This document shows, one piece after another, positions 1-12,758 of a stretch of DNA of 64,000 nt; within the stretch, counting starts at the first letter, position 1; every line of letters starts with the position of its first letter. This DNA is from Thysanoteuthis rhombus. Taxonomy: Eukaryota > Mollusca > Cephalopoda > Oegopsida > Thysanoteuthidae. The notes beneath the pieces are model-generated. The model was not told the DNA's origin, searched no databases, and saw only the letters and a list, made by a program, of their open reading frames with translations. The DNA is taken from the NCBI GenBank assembly GCA_963457665.1, contig OY735227.1, positions 47,328,093-47,392,092 on the forward strand, read 5' to 3'. The position numbers and the translations under genes were made by a program.

Positions 1-529
1 AGGTTGAATTTTGAAAAAAAAAAAATCGTCAATTCTAATGGGGTCAGCGACCACGTTGAGATGAATCGTTTTGGAATTTTTTCGCAAAAGAAATCCATGA
101 AAACAACAAAACTCCAGTGTTAAGAAATGAAGTAAACACAATCGGAGAACCGGATCCCAGACCCGATGGAGAAAGTTTTTAATTTTTTTTCCTTTTTAAT
201 CTTTTCCTTCTTAATTTCATTTATTAAAACATTAAAGCTTCTGGAGATTCGTCAGTTTGAAACAAAGAAATATATAGAAGTTTCCCGAGTGGGTGTTCTA
301 CTCTTGATGCTGTTATAATATTAAACTGCACCCTTACTTTCCATTCGTCATACGTGACCATGGACGGTAATTTTCCTTCTCTCTGTGCTAACGCCATTTT
401 GGTAGTATTCTTATGAAATCTAACACCAACCAGACAAAACATGGTTTCCTTAGGTCAAAACCCTAACATACAAACCTGAACGCAATAATAAAATATAGGC
501 GCAATCTTGCAGCAAAAGTGTTTAAATGA
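1..529. other. No recognised gene
   Basis: AT-rich sequence with poly-A and poly-T runs. A 72-codon open frame on the minus strand (224-442) resembles no family I know and has no visible start context or splice sites. I see no RNA gene or repeat. Confidence 0.5.
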
Positions 530-556
530 ATGTGTGCTGGCCATTATATATATATA

Positions 557-600
<44 letters not shown>

Positions 601-618
601 GGCCTGCACACGCCCATT

Positions 619-703
<85 letters not shown>

Positions 704-729
704 ATATATATAATGGCCAGCACACGCCC

Positions 730-790
<61 letters not shown>
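530..790. repeat. (TA)n block with inverted and direct unique motifs
   Basis: Three long TA tracts are separated by a short unique motif. Positions 532-546 (GTGTGCTGGCCATTA) are the reverse complement of 711-725, so the block can fold as a large hairpin or cruciform. The motif ATGGCC(T/A)GCACACGCCCATTTATA also occurs twice in direct orientation (about 599 and 711, 112 bp apart), so the block is both a short tandem repeat and a palindrome. Open frames here only encode YIYIYI runs and are not genes. Confidence 0.9.
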
Positions 791-791
<1 letters not shown>

Positions 792-949
792 CCAATTCCC
801 TACTGAAATACATTTGGTCTATTTAGTGGCCAAAATGATTTCCTATTTCGCACAGGTACAATTTTCAAGCCTATTTGAACATTTTTTTTGTTAAATATTT
901 TTCCACGCACTATTATGCTCCGTTCGTATTTTTAGATGGACTTAGTATG

Positions 950-1179
950 CACGCATGTATGTATGTATGTATGTATGTATCTATCTATCGTTCATATGTA
1001 TCTTTTTATACATATTCGTCTGTTCATATCAATCTATAAATCTTAGTGTTCTATATCGATCTATATATCTGTTGATATGTATGTGTATATTTAGTGTGGT
1101 CATATCTGTCTATAGCTAGATAGCTATCGTCTGGCTCGTTATCTATCTATCTAACTATCTATCTATTTATATTGGCTCA

Positions 1180-1232
<53 letters not shown>
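950..1232. repeat. Tetranucleotide microsatellites (GTAT)n and (TATC)n
   Basis: GTAT repeats at about 951-980 pass into TATC repeats. After a degenerate stretch the pure TATC run extends to about 1232. The degenerate middle (CTATCTAT with substitutions) looks like an older part of the same tract. Confidence 0.95.
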
Positions 1233-1235
<3 letters not shown>

Positions 1236-1356
1236 CAGTTCGTGTGCTACTTGCCAGTATTCAACTACAGCAAATGGAAATACATAAGACGCACATACGT
1301 CATATGAGACTTATCAAACGCAAAAATATATACCGTGGATCAAGAAGCTAAAATTC

Positions 1357-1559
<203 letters not shown>

Positions 1560-2029
1560 TTAACATCAGAGAAATATATCAAATAATGGAACTCTAGTAA
1601 GATAAAAATGAATTAAATTCTGCTGTGTCAGTAAGTTTCGATATAAACAAAATAAATCAGAGTGATCGATAAACCTTCCTAGTGGTTGACTGATGTGAAT
1701 ATACTATAGCTTCTTGTACATGTATTGGTATAGATATACTGACTATATATCTGAATGTGGATTTGTGCACACGACGCAACATGATCTTCTGGCCTAGTAT
1801 CAGACTAAGTATATCTAATTCTATGAATGTTCAAGTTGACTGATACATTATCATAACCAGCACCATTATCTATTTCTATCAATTCCATCTTGTTCAAATC
1901 TATCTATATATCTGTCTGTACTTATGTCTATCAATTTTTCTCTCTATGTATATATATCTATTTCAAAGACTCTTCTCTATCAATTGATATCAATCAGAAA
2001 ATCAGACATTTCATGTATACCCTATATTT

Positions 2030-2365
2030 CTTTCTTTTTCTCCGTCTGTTTGCCTCTCTCTCTCTCTCTTTCTCTCTCTCCCTCTCTCCCGTTTATATAT
2101 GTAAATTCGTCAATAAGTCCTATCCTAACACTTAAGATAAACTACTTCCTTGACAATGTACCTCAGCCAATTCATTTCTGTCAATCACATAGATTGAACA
2201 TTATACAATGAAAATTTCAGGTGAAAAATTAACCCTTATATATATACATATAAATATACATGCTTCTCTTTATTCTCCTTTCTCCTTTTTGTCTCCTTTC
2301 GCCAACTCTAACCCTATCTCTCTCTTTCCCACCCCCTCTCTCTATTTCTCTCTTCCTCTAGAGAA
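2030..2365. repeat. Pyrimidine-rich stretch with CT tracts
   Basis: Imperfect CT runs occur at about 2055-2093 and 2318-2360 in otherwise C/T-biased DNA. The two open frames that span it are low complexity. Between 1560 and 2030 I see no gene. Confidence 0.6.
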
Positions 2366-2600
2366 ACATTTCTGTGTCGAATTGCGAATGTTCCTCTACT
2401 TAAAACTGTGAAAAAACACCTTTTTCAGCTTGTGCAGCTGCGTCGGAATGGAAATCTCACAGGCGATAGACTGACCGCACTGATCACAGTGGACCAGTGG
2501 TAGAGTGCTTGCATCCGGTTCGGTTGGCCATATTAAAGACATTACAAATGATACTTAGAACAAAGATTATAATTAAGGGACCTCTCCATGACGCTAAGGG

Positions 2601-2723
2601 GTTACGGCCAAAATCACATTAGATACACAGGTTTTCGTAAAATCACCAAAGTCTAGTAACGTCGAGTATGGTCAATACCTAGATGGGCGACCACTGTAGA
2701 ATACCAGGTGCCATGCTAAGCTT
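2601..2723 (+). pseudogene. 5S rRNA-like sequence, degenerate full-length copy
   Basis: About 123 nt aligns end to end with a metazoan 5S rRNA (usual length about 120 nt). The 5' end TTACGGCCA corresponds to the 5S start TACGGCCA. The middle TCACCAAAGTCTAGTAACGTCG matches the box A region, and GATGGGCGACC is a good box C. The 3' end AATACCAGGTGCCATGCTAAGCTT matches the conserved 3' terminus. Box A is degraded (AAGTCTAGTA where AAGNNAAGCA is expected) and many positions differ, so transcription by RNA polymerase III is doubtful. A run of ten A at about 2774 follows, so this could be a retroposed pseudogene or the head of a 5S-derived SINE; only one copy is present here. Confidence 0.8.
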
Positions 2724-3056
2724 CGATGGGCCTGGTGCATCGCTGGCAAGTGCAAGAAGCTTATAGATGACTGCAAAAAAAAAACGCTTGGAGGCAATCA
2801 TTGTCACCAAGAGGAGCGTGCAATCATATATAAAGGTTGCTGATATTACTGACCAGGTCATATTTCCTATCTTATCTTTGAAATATTTACATTTAAGATG
2901 AATAATAATGATAATCAATGATATTTTGTTAAACTACACCAGACATCCCATTTAAATATTCTGATGATAAAAATGTGGAAGATTTCCATTGTTCATGAAG
3001 ATATAGTACAGGTTATACAAATAAATCAATGGTGCCAATAATCTTGATAAGCACAA
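2724..3056. other. No recognised gene
   Basis: The stretch contains an A10 run at about 2774 that may mark the end of a 5S-derived retroposon. A 79-codon minus frame overlaps the 5S-like sequence and is not credible. Confidence 0.4.
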
Positions 3057-4374
<1,318 letters not shown>

Positions 4375-4785
4375 CCAAAACTGTCATTATCAACAGATTT
4401 CTTCAGTTGGTCTGGCTATTCATTTATTTATGCCTACAGACTTCACCAACAGAACTCGAGGACTAAAAATTTAGATATTTATCCCTTATTATGAATAGTT
4501 GTCCATGTTTTTTCAATACTCCAACCCTTCAAAAAAAGAAAAAAAGAGATTTTAGTGGGTGGTTCAATTTTTAATGTAAGTTTATGCTAAATTGGTCCTT
4601 TAGTTTGCGTTCGGCAGTGTTCACGCTTGTTTTTTGAAAATTTTGACTTTGCCCAACAAAAGGTGAGAGGAATAAATATCACCTTTTTCTAATGTTTTAA
4701 TTGATCATCCCAACACGGTATGATGCCACAAGACATTGGTCATTCGGTGGTTCCTATTGAGTGACTAAGCAGATGTGTTGTTACC
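4375..4785 (+). repeat. Dispersed repeat family A, copy 1
   Basis: This is one of five related copies of about 250-430 bp in the window (others near 20440, 36045, 41866 and 49955), all in the same orientation. Shared landmarks in order are: TTTCTTCAGTT, GGCTG near ACTAAAAATTTAGATATTTA, TTTTAGTGGGTGG, TTCGGCAGTGTTC, and a 3' end with GACATTGGTCAT followed by CCTATTGAGTGACTAA. I could not define terminal inverted repeats, a coding region, or box A/B motifs. It is a repeat family of unknown class. Confidence 0.75.
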
Positions 4786-6069
4786 GACTTCCAAATAAAA
4801 TTGTCAAATTAATCCTCTATTTAATTGAAAACAGTCTTTTTGAGACTGAAATTGTTCTGATCAGTTAAAAGCTAATAAACAGGAAAATGTTATTAAGTGG
4901 TTATTGCTATTGGTACAAAACACGGCTCTGCTCTCACCATGTGAGCTAACAACGCCCTTATGGCAAGGCAGGAACACGCTTCTCCATTCCGCAATCGTAA
5001 GCGTTTAGTTAGCTTTCTTGGTGAACGTGTGTTAGATTCTTGCTCAATGCTCATTTTTCTTCATCCATCTATGTGATCTTGGACTGTTCGATTAGCTATT
5101 CAGTTAACATTGGTGACGGAGGAAAACTAATATCTTTATAATTATCACATTCTGTCGGACATAAACCGTCAATTCCACCGAAATACATACTCTCAGCGTA
5201 TGGGAACACACACATATACATTCATTATCAAGAAATGGATTTGTAATCCGACAGAAATAATTATAAATTGTCTTCCATTGAGTTTCAAAATGATATAACG
5301 CAATTTATAGATATATGTATTTATTTGTGTTTACGATCGTACAATGAGCAATACAAATGCATTTTCGGATTCTTGCCTTTGTACAGGAATTCGGTCAGAA
5401 TATTGGGAATATTTTCATTGTAGGCCCCGACCTCTTGCACAAGTACAACACAATCGAAATACTGGCCTCTAATTGGGCTCTAACGTTCATTAACGTTTAT
5501 GAACGTTCACTTATAAGAACTACAAAACTAACGGGCGCATAAATTTGATATACTTTGTCTAACAAAGCTCCACATTAGGCTGAAGAAAATTGTGTTGCAC
5601 CGATCTTCCAAATAGAGAGGACTGCTTGCTTTGAAAATGAATATTTTGGATTTTGGTTTCTCCAGTCCAGTCCCAGTCCAATCTATGACCTGACTGATCG
5701 TCATTGTGCCTTGCTCGGTGCTACCTCTTCGTGGCATCTCTTAGAGCAATATCCTTCTCAAGTAAAATCAACAGGTTGTACAAGGCTACATGGAGCTAGC
5801 AGCAAGGATTGAACCTTTACATGACCTATTAGAATAAGCAGAACAAGTCATAAGAGTTCCACCCCTGCTATGGAAACTTGTTCATTTCTTAGATTGGTTG
5901 CCAAGCGACACCAGATCAAACAAACAAATCTAAATTTCATGTAAATCCAAGTTATCCGGCGTTACCCCATGAAATTTGGTTTCAGCTTAGAATACATAAA
6001 AATCTGTATTGAGTCGATTTTTCACTATAAACTTTGAAGCAGTAAATCTCAGCTTTGAATAAAAGTTAC
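4786..6069. other. No recognised gene
   Basis: Includes short open frames at 5357-5542 (+) and 5528-5737 (-) that I do not recognise. No repeats or RNA genes seen. Confidence 0.4.
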
Positions 6070-6535
6070 TAATCGAAACAAGGATCTTCAGAATTTCTAC
6101 ATTCGTGCCAATTCGAAACAAGACCATTTACTCCAGAAGCATAGAATTCTGAGGTCCTGGAATCAATGAATTTTTCAGGCGCATTTTGAGCTGCTGCTTA
6201 GTTGTTTAAGAGCTTCCCGTGCTTTTCATCCAGGGTCATTTGCGAGACTTTTTTGCTTTTCCGATTGGGTACTAATGTCGAACAACTGTTGGATGGTCAA
6301 CGTTTAGTTCCTCTGCAACCTTTGGAATTGTTTTACATGGGTCCAACTCATTGATGGTCCTAAATTTGATGTCGTCAATCATAGAAGGGCGTCTACGTCT
6401 TCAAGAATCTCAACCTTGTTTCAAAATCTCTGGTACCAATGCTGAGCTATACATTCTTTGATGGTAACCTGACTGAAAATATGGTTTCTTGAATTTTTCC
6501 ATCTTTGATTCGATAAGTTTGAATCAGCAAGAATA
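6070..6535 (-). pseudogene. mariner transposase pseudogene, catalytic core deleted
   Basis: Reading the minus strand from about 6510, the frames give a start like MEKFKK, then a mariner DNA-binding half. The RPSMIDDIKFRTINE segment corresponds to the GRPS helix-turn-helix linker, followed by AEELNVDHPTVVRH and IGKAKKSRK, close to Hsmar-type mariners. Directly after this, at about 6190, the sequence jumps to the C-terminal end of the family (FIDSRTSEFYASGVNGLVS, then NWHECRN and CFD stop). The roughly 200-residue DD34D catalytic domain in between is absent. Several stops and frameshifts interrupt the remainder. This is an internally deleted, non-autonomous copy. I did not find clear terminal inverted repeats. 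Confidence 0.85.
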
Positions 6536-7849
6536 GATAGTGAAAAAACAAAACAAAAAACATCCACTTTAAATGAAAAGAGCAAAATTCACCCAAAATG
6601 GTAAATTCCATGAACATACTTGAAATTACTTTATTCCAAAATAAGCATCAGAGTTTGATATAACAAATACTGCAATCATTTTTCGACCCAACTAATGTAT
6701 TGAAATAGAAAAAGAAATACTTGCAGAAATAAATGCACCTTCTTCCAACCCATATATTCGAAGTTACTTCTTGAAGAGTGGCCACGTTGAGAAACTGATG
6801 TGATAAAATTAAGAAGAAAATTTACAATCCACATACTTTTAGGTTCCAACGGAAAATAAGAGCCTAATATAACTGTTAAAACCCAACCAACACCGTCGGG
6901 AACCACTAAATTATAATTTTATCAAGAAAATGTCGAATGTCCGTCGGTAAATCAAGTGAAATCGATGTAAACCATTGGAAATCAATACCTAAAAAATGAA
7001 TTTAGTTTTTCTACCTATTTGATTTAAACTGCAGAACTTGTATGAATAAGAATAATCTTGAAATAAATGTTTCTCGCATTCGTGAGACGAATGATTGGAT
7101 AAAATTCTAACAAAAAAACTTATTGTCCCCGGTCTTTAGACTTAGATATTTTTGTCTTGATGAAAAAAAAATTGTTTTTAACCAAATATAAGCAAGACAA
7201 CTCGTGATTAAAAAGCATTTATAAATGTACAATTTTTGTAAGAATTTGTAGCTAAAGGAAGATTGAGAAAAAGAAATTATTTTGTTCTTCAAGTGAATAA
7301 AGTACGATGTCTTATGATTTCAAAATATTTTTTTTTAAATTTCAATCTCTGACAAAAAAAAAAACAGTGATTGTAATATTAATTGACAACTGCTGGCTCC
7401 CATATTACAAAATTATTTTTGATGTTCAAGTTTGTCTAATTTTCATATATACATATATATATGTTCTAAATGCCAAAATGAAAACAAAAATTGTTGAAAC
7501 TACTCATTTTGGAATATTTTCATTCATTTCAAAAATTCACCTAATGTATTCGACGTTTATTGATTGTAAAGTTTGTTAACGAAAAGAAAAAGGTTAAGAG
7601 GAGGATGCAAAATCTCTATAGACAACGGCTATGCGTGTAAATGTGCTTTTGTGTGTGCGCTTTGTCATTATTACGGCTAATAATAGTACTCACCATATAT
7701 TTATGAGGATCACCAATATTCAGAAGTAGGCAAGTTTACCCTTGTATGGAGACGATATAATAATTATAACAATCAAGAAGCTTCATTGAAATGAATATAT
7801 AAGACAAGCTTAGCTGCACAAAGGGCAAAACTCTCTTTCCCCATTATTT
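6536..7849. other. No recognised gene
   Basis: Open frames at 6676-6906 (-), 7107-7292 (-) and 7307-7579 (+) are AT-rich and unrecognised. The stretch near 6540-6680 may contain the 5' end of the adjacent mariner. Confidence 0.35.
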
Positions 7850-8294
7850 TCAGGCTTTTTAGCCCATCGTTGGACATAGACCTTCCCAATATTCACCAGA
7901 CCTCTCTACAATGGGCACCGAGGAGCCAGCACTTTGTCTAGCTCGTCATCTTACTTCTTACTGATCATAATTTCACATATGATCTCTGGCCACTAGTTTT
8001 GTAATGTCTCTTGTCTCTTCTCTAACATACTGTTTTGTGATCTCCCTACATGAGGTTGAGTATGATTTTCTCATGTGCACATTGTATAGTTCTCTGTTAA
8101 ATTTCTCAGGAACAATCTTTTGGTTAGGTTCCATGTCTCTACTCCATAGATGACTATCAGGGGGATGCATTGGTTATATAGTCTTCTTTTTAGGACTGAT
8201 GGGATTTTCTTGTTTTAGGAAGTCAAGTTTGCTCTCCTGAAAACGTGCCATCCTTGAGTGATTCTTCTTCTTTTGATGATTCCGTAGAAATTCG

Positions 8295-9150
8295 TTATCC
8301 CAAGTAGATGAAGTGGTCTACTTTCTTCAGCTCTGCGCTCTTGATTTTGATTGTCGTGTCTTTGCCCTCTACATGTCTGTTGTACATAACATTCGTTTTG
8401 CTGGAATTCGTGTCGAGGCCGACTTTCTTGTTTTCTTCATTTAGTTTGTCTAGCATTATTTGCAGATACAGAAAATTCTTAGCAGAGGACGATTTTGTCA
8501 GCAAATCTGAGGTTACCTAGATACATACGGTATTGGTATTCTATCATGATTCATTTGTGTTCCCATTCTAGGTCTCGGAAGATCATCTCAAGTCAGGCTG
8601 TGAAGAATTTGGGCGAGTTGGTATCACCTTGTCTCACTCCTTTTTCTAGTTGAAACGGATCTGGGTTTTATGTAGCCTAACGAAGGAACGTCGGTAGGAA
8701 TGTTGCAGTGCTCTGATATATACAGGTTATACATCTCGTTGTATTATTGCGTCAATGTCTTTGGGAATTCCTCTGACCCAAAGCCTTAAAGGCAACAAAT
8801 TCTACAGCGAGTGACATTCTATATACTGCTGCTTTCTAAAGAGAGAACACGTAAAAGTAGTTGGTTAACTTGATCAATGGCTGAGTAGCTTTTTCTGAAG
8901 TCAGCTCGTTCCCGTGGTTGGTTTACATCTAGCGTTTTGGTAATTTGGTTGGTGATCACTTTAGTGAAGGGTTTGTAGATGTATTTGAGTAGGCTTATAA
9001 GATGGAACTCCTTGAGGATTTTGGGTTTTTTTTTATATAACAGCAATATAATTGCAGTGATCCACTCATCTTGGACTATACTTTTCTTTTAGGCATAAGT
9101 TGATAAGGAAGGCTAGTTTTCTAGTGATGACTTTTCCAGCTTTTTTGAGT
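8295..9150 (-). pseudogene. RTE reverse transcriptase region, FADK at the active site
   Basis: Two open pieces (9046-8819 and 8504-8295) and the frames between them spell the RT. KKPKILKEFHLISLL is the start of the domain, and NQPRERADFRKSYSAIDQVN is the finger region. The catalytic loop is at about 8480-8505 (RFADKIVL). LDKLNEENKKVGLDTN is the thumb, and VDHFIYLG marks its end. The Asp to Lys change in the second catalytic position, together with frameshifts, makes it nonfunctional. It would have copied the element's own mRNA into cDNA at the target site. Confidence 0.85.
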
Positions 9151-10143
9151 AGGTTGATGGTGATATTATTAGGTCTAGGAGGCCTTCCCTTCCTTTGTTT
9201 GATAGATTGCCTCACTTCCTGCGGGATTACTTGCAGGAAATTCCCGAATTGATTACTTTCGGCTTGTTTTTCCTGTTCATCCTCTGTATCTTTAGTTTGG
9301 CGGAATAGACGTCTTTGTAAAACTCCTGGCCATGTTTGACAATTCAGTCCGTCTTCGTTAAAGGTTTGTTTCGATTACACATTATTTGCTTTCTTCCTGT
9401 ACCAATAGATTTTATAATGGTTTTGAAACTCATACTTTTTTCGAGAATGTTCCCGATGACTGCCGTCGTGTATCTTCTTTCATATTCTCTTCGTTTCTCT
9501 TGGATAGTTTTGTTAAATTCCGTTGCTACGATCCGTTTTTTTTTGTTGTTGTTGTTGTCGGTGGTAGCTCGAGCTTTCTGTGTTTTTCCATGAGCTTCCT
9601 TCTGAGAGTGTACTTATAGTTTTTATGTTTTCTGGTTAAACATACTGGCGACTTCAATTAAAGGGGGGGGGTGTTATATTGTTGTTGAGATCTCTGATGT
9701 TTGAGGAATTCATATCTGTTTTTCACTTCCAGCTTGAATGATCTGGTGAGTTCTTGTTGTACATCAAGTGGTTGCAGTTTGGGTCAGTTTTCCTGCATTC
9801 TATCTCGGTGTTATTTTGAATTTTACATCTTACCTTTCTGTGCTCACTTTCTACACTCAATCTTAGTGTCGTTTTTTTTCGCTAGGATGTAGTCTAATTT
9901 GTTTTCAGTTTTGTGAAGTCTACCTTCTATTGGCTTTATTCTTGAATAAAGTGTTCATGATTTTGGACCCGTTTGCTGTTACAAAACCAACAAAATCTTT
10001 GCTGCTCTCGTTCTGTATTATGTATCCGTACCTGCCGACGCATTTTTCATCATCTTGACTTACTTGGGCATTGAAGTCTTCGATAATGATGTTGAAAAGA
10101 TTTTTTATTCCCTTGGAATATGGAATTCAAGTTGTCGTAGAAT

Positions 10144-10839
10144 TCATCTATCTCCCTGTCGGTTTACTGTGAAGTGAGAGTGTAAACTTGAATGATCTTT
10201 AGTTTGTACCTCTTGGGGAGATGTATCATGACACTGACCACATGATCTGATATTTCTTTGAATCTTACAGCATTGTCGTTGACTTTCTTTTATGAATAAG
10301 AAAGCCAACTCTCGTAGGTTTCCTTTTTTACTACTTCTGTAGTTGTGTATAAGATGTTTTCTTTTCATTCTGAATAGTTCTTCTCTGAGATTTCTCATTT
10401 CGTAAATACTGATAATGTTCCATTTGATGTTTTTGATATCATTCTCCAGATAAGTTATCTGCATGTCTGTAGAAAGTGTTATAACGTTGTACGTGCCAAT
10501 ATCTAGTGTTGTAATCTTGGTGTTATTTTTGCGGTTGTGTTTGGGTAGTCGCTCTTGGGGCATATCATACCCGCCAAAGCAAGTAATATGTCTGGGTCCT
10601 TCGAGAACGATGACCCAACAGGAACGGGCGGTACATTTCTGATTCTGCGAACCATGTGGAATGTTAGGCCATACCCTGTTGCGCTGGCCTGTGCTATGTT
10701 GCAAGGGGGTCTGGGTAATTGGTACTACTTGGTGCTCATCATCACTCCAAGTATTATGTAGCAACTTACACTGGGTTAGATGGTTCCTGCAGCAGGAATT
10801 GATCGACCTGATCTTTTTACGCTTGCTAGTAGTATTCAT
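10144..10839 (-). pseudogene. RTE ORF, N-terminal region and start of endonuclease
   Basis: This is the longest intact frame of the element (231 codons). Residues 1-105 correspond to the poorly conserved N-terminus of RTE proteins. From about residue 112 the frame enters the endonuclease with IGTYNVITLSTDMQITYLE, and IKWNIISIYEMR follows, which in active copies carries the catalytic glutamate of the exonuclease-endonuclease-phosphatase fold. The frame then leaves the conserved path, so the end of this ORF is frameshifted. Active homologues nick target DNA so that reverse transcription is primed at the cut. Confidence 0.8.
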
Positions 10840-10850
10840 GAAAGTCTGAA

Positions 10851-11504
10851 GTAAATTTCACTTTAATGCTCCTTAGGGATTGGTATATTGAAAAGTTACT
10901 TGAAATAGCAATCCACGATTCTTGAAAGGTTTTCACTGGGTGTTGTGGCGGGTCAGAGCGGTAACATTCTCCAAGTGATGTGTGGATTTCATTTTTAAGG
11001 CACAGTTCAACATTCCACCTTTACCTGTGTTGTGTTCCATGTCTTCTGATAATCATTTACAAATTCAAAATAGAATTCATTTTCCATACAATATTATTCC
11101 AAAACTATGAGATCCATTTGAACCCCTTTATCAATAGTTTGTGTAAAAAAATTGAAATAAAATAAAGTCGATAGTCAATAGAAGGTGTTTGACATAAATG
11201 AATGGGGATTTTGAGTTAATTCTTATCAATTAGTTGAAATTTCTTAGTACTTAAGATTTTTTATGTTCGGTATTAATTTGGACTACTATTTATCTGACTT
11301 GATCTAATGATGGAAATAAATGAAGAACTGATTTTTTTTATTTGATACTTCTATGGAAGACTTGGTACGTTCTTGCCTAAGCTTTTAGTACATTTGCTAA
11401 AATCTTTGTGGCAGCACTGCTTTAGAATATGACAACCAATACTAGTTCAACAAACCAGGACTTTTTTCATCCTCCATTATTGATTGATTTGGTGTGTACA
11501 GTTT
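10851..11504. other. No recognised gene
   Basis: AT-rich; no gene or repeat recognised. The first 150 bases could still be 5' RTE sequence. Confidence 0.4.
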
Positions 11505-11635
11505 CGATGAGTATGCGCATGCGTACAGTTCAAATATTCAACCTTGAAAAGACGACACCTTTCGTCATTCTCGCGCCTTTCAAGTCGCCGACAGATATTT
11601 ATCGATTGCGTCTTGTTGCTATGGCGACTGAGGGC
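11505..11635. promoter_or_regulatory. CpG-rich promoter-like patch with NRF1-like and RFX X-box motifs
   Basis: TGCGCATGCGTA at 11514-11525 fits the NRF1 palindrome core. At 11615-11628 the minus strand reads GTCGCCATAGCAAC, a perfect match to the RFX X-box consensus GTHNYYATRRNAAC. CpG dinucleotides are frequent between 11515 and 11630, unlike the flanks. RFX sites control cilium and some neuronal genes, and NRF1 sites occur in CpG-rich housekeeping promoters. No adjacent coding exon is recognisable on either strand, so the target gene is unknown and the call rests on motifs alone. Confidence 0.4.
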
Positions 11636-12421
11636 AATTTAATTAGTTTGCATTAATTGAAAAGAAAAATGGATAACCGAAATAAATAAAAGTTAAAATC
11701 TATCCAACTGTTAACAATTGAAATAACGGAAAGATATTTTCGAAGAGTTCATGTGACTGATATTCTAAATGCAAAGTCAGTGTGCTATTGATACTCACTG
11801 GCTTTAGCTTATCACGGTCTATGGCCAAATCAGGGCCAATCAGTTTCAGGAGATTATGTTGCGCCATTATACTAGATCGTGATCGACCAGAATACCTTCA
11901 AAAAAGGGATTTTAAATCATGCCTTATAGATATTTATTAAGCTTGACGAATTACGGTCAAATGCAGGAAAGAGGAGGTGGGGACAATTGAACACAGCCAG
12001 CTCTGTGTGTATGTATGTGTATACATACATTATGTAAGCTTTTACCTGGGTTCCAACATAAAAGTCTGGCACCAATGAGAAGTACAGCAATATCTTGAAG
12101 AGTCTGGTTTTGATTAGTGTATGTTTTGATGAAGTTTTATTAAGACATTGTTGTGTAGATTAGTATAATAAAGGATGAGCTGAGAACCAAATCAATTTAT
12201 AAGACATTAAAAAAAGTGTTTTTAAGCACGACGGAAAATTTTGGAATAAATAAATCGTACTAATCACGGTATACCTGTAATCAACTGTGAGTCACGAAAC
12301 AGATATCGCAAATTGTTTTCTGGTAGATATAAGTACCTGGTATAAGTAACTGATATATTCACGCGGCCGATGAAAAAAAAGCTTAGGAATGGGTTCCATG
12401 GAGCTAGGACTTTAATGCCCA

Positions 12422-12429
12422 TGACGTCA
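12422..12429. promoter_or_regulatory. Perfect CRE palindrome TGACGTCA
   Basis: An isolated full CRE site. With no promoter context visible, chance occurrence is quite possible. Confidence 0.2.
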
Positions 12430-12666
12430 TCGATAACAATAAGACAAAGAGTTTTAATATTGCCGAACAGGAAATATCATAAACAGAGAGACTAAAAAAG
12501 TATAACACTGTTAGAAAAGCAATTTTCAGGTATCCTTGACTTCAGAACCATGCAGGATTATTTATTCACCCAATTCAACTGAGGTTACCTAATTATTGTT
12601 ATTCAATAAAACAGCTCTGGGTAACCAATTATGAGGGTGTTGGAAAGGGAGAAAGAAGGAAAGGAA

Positions 12667-12667
12667 C

Positions 12668-12748
<81 letters not shown>

Positions 12749-12758
12749 TAATAATGAT
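12667..12758. repeat. (AAT)n microsatellite
   Basis: About 30 AAT units with three GAT interruptions. Similar tracts elsewhere in the window flank RLE retrotransposons, but no RLE 3' sequence was confidently seen beside this one. Confidence 0.95.

Larger units (their letters stand above)
7850..10850 (-). mobile_element. RTE-type non-LTR retrotransposon, near full length, inactive
   Basis: The element reads 5' to 3' on the minus strand: apurinic-like endonuclease (about 10370-9880), linker (9880-9180), reverse transcriptase (about 9150-8290) and C-terminal region to about 7855. Diagnostic pieces are IGTYNV at the endonuclease start, ISLLKYIYKPFTKVITNQ and NQPRERADFRKSYSAIDQ in the RT fingers, and VDHFIYLG after the RT. 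The catalytic box reads FADK instead of FADD, removing one metal-binding aspartate, and stops or frameshifts occur throughout. The sequence at 7850-7980 matches the 3' ends of the RTE copies at 29.8, 51.9 and 61.8 kb. The family's usual GAT-rich 3' tail is not obvious here. RTE elements normally encode one protein of about 1000 residues, which fits the 3-kb span. Confidence 0.9.

Noticed and set aside
526-894. Overlapping open frames of 89-122 codons
   Set aside because: They translate TA repeats (YIYIYI) on both strands; no coding bias.
2478-2535. tRNA-like string CAGTGGTAGAGTGC with GGTTCGGTTGG
   Set aside because: Box spacing is too short for a tRNA and no stems form; no second copy.
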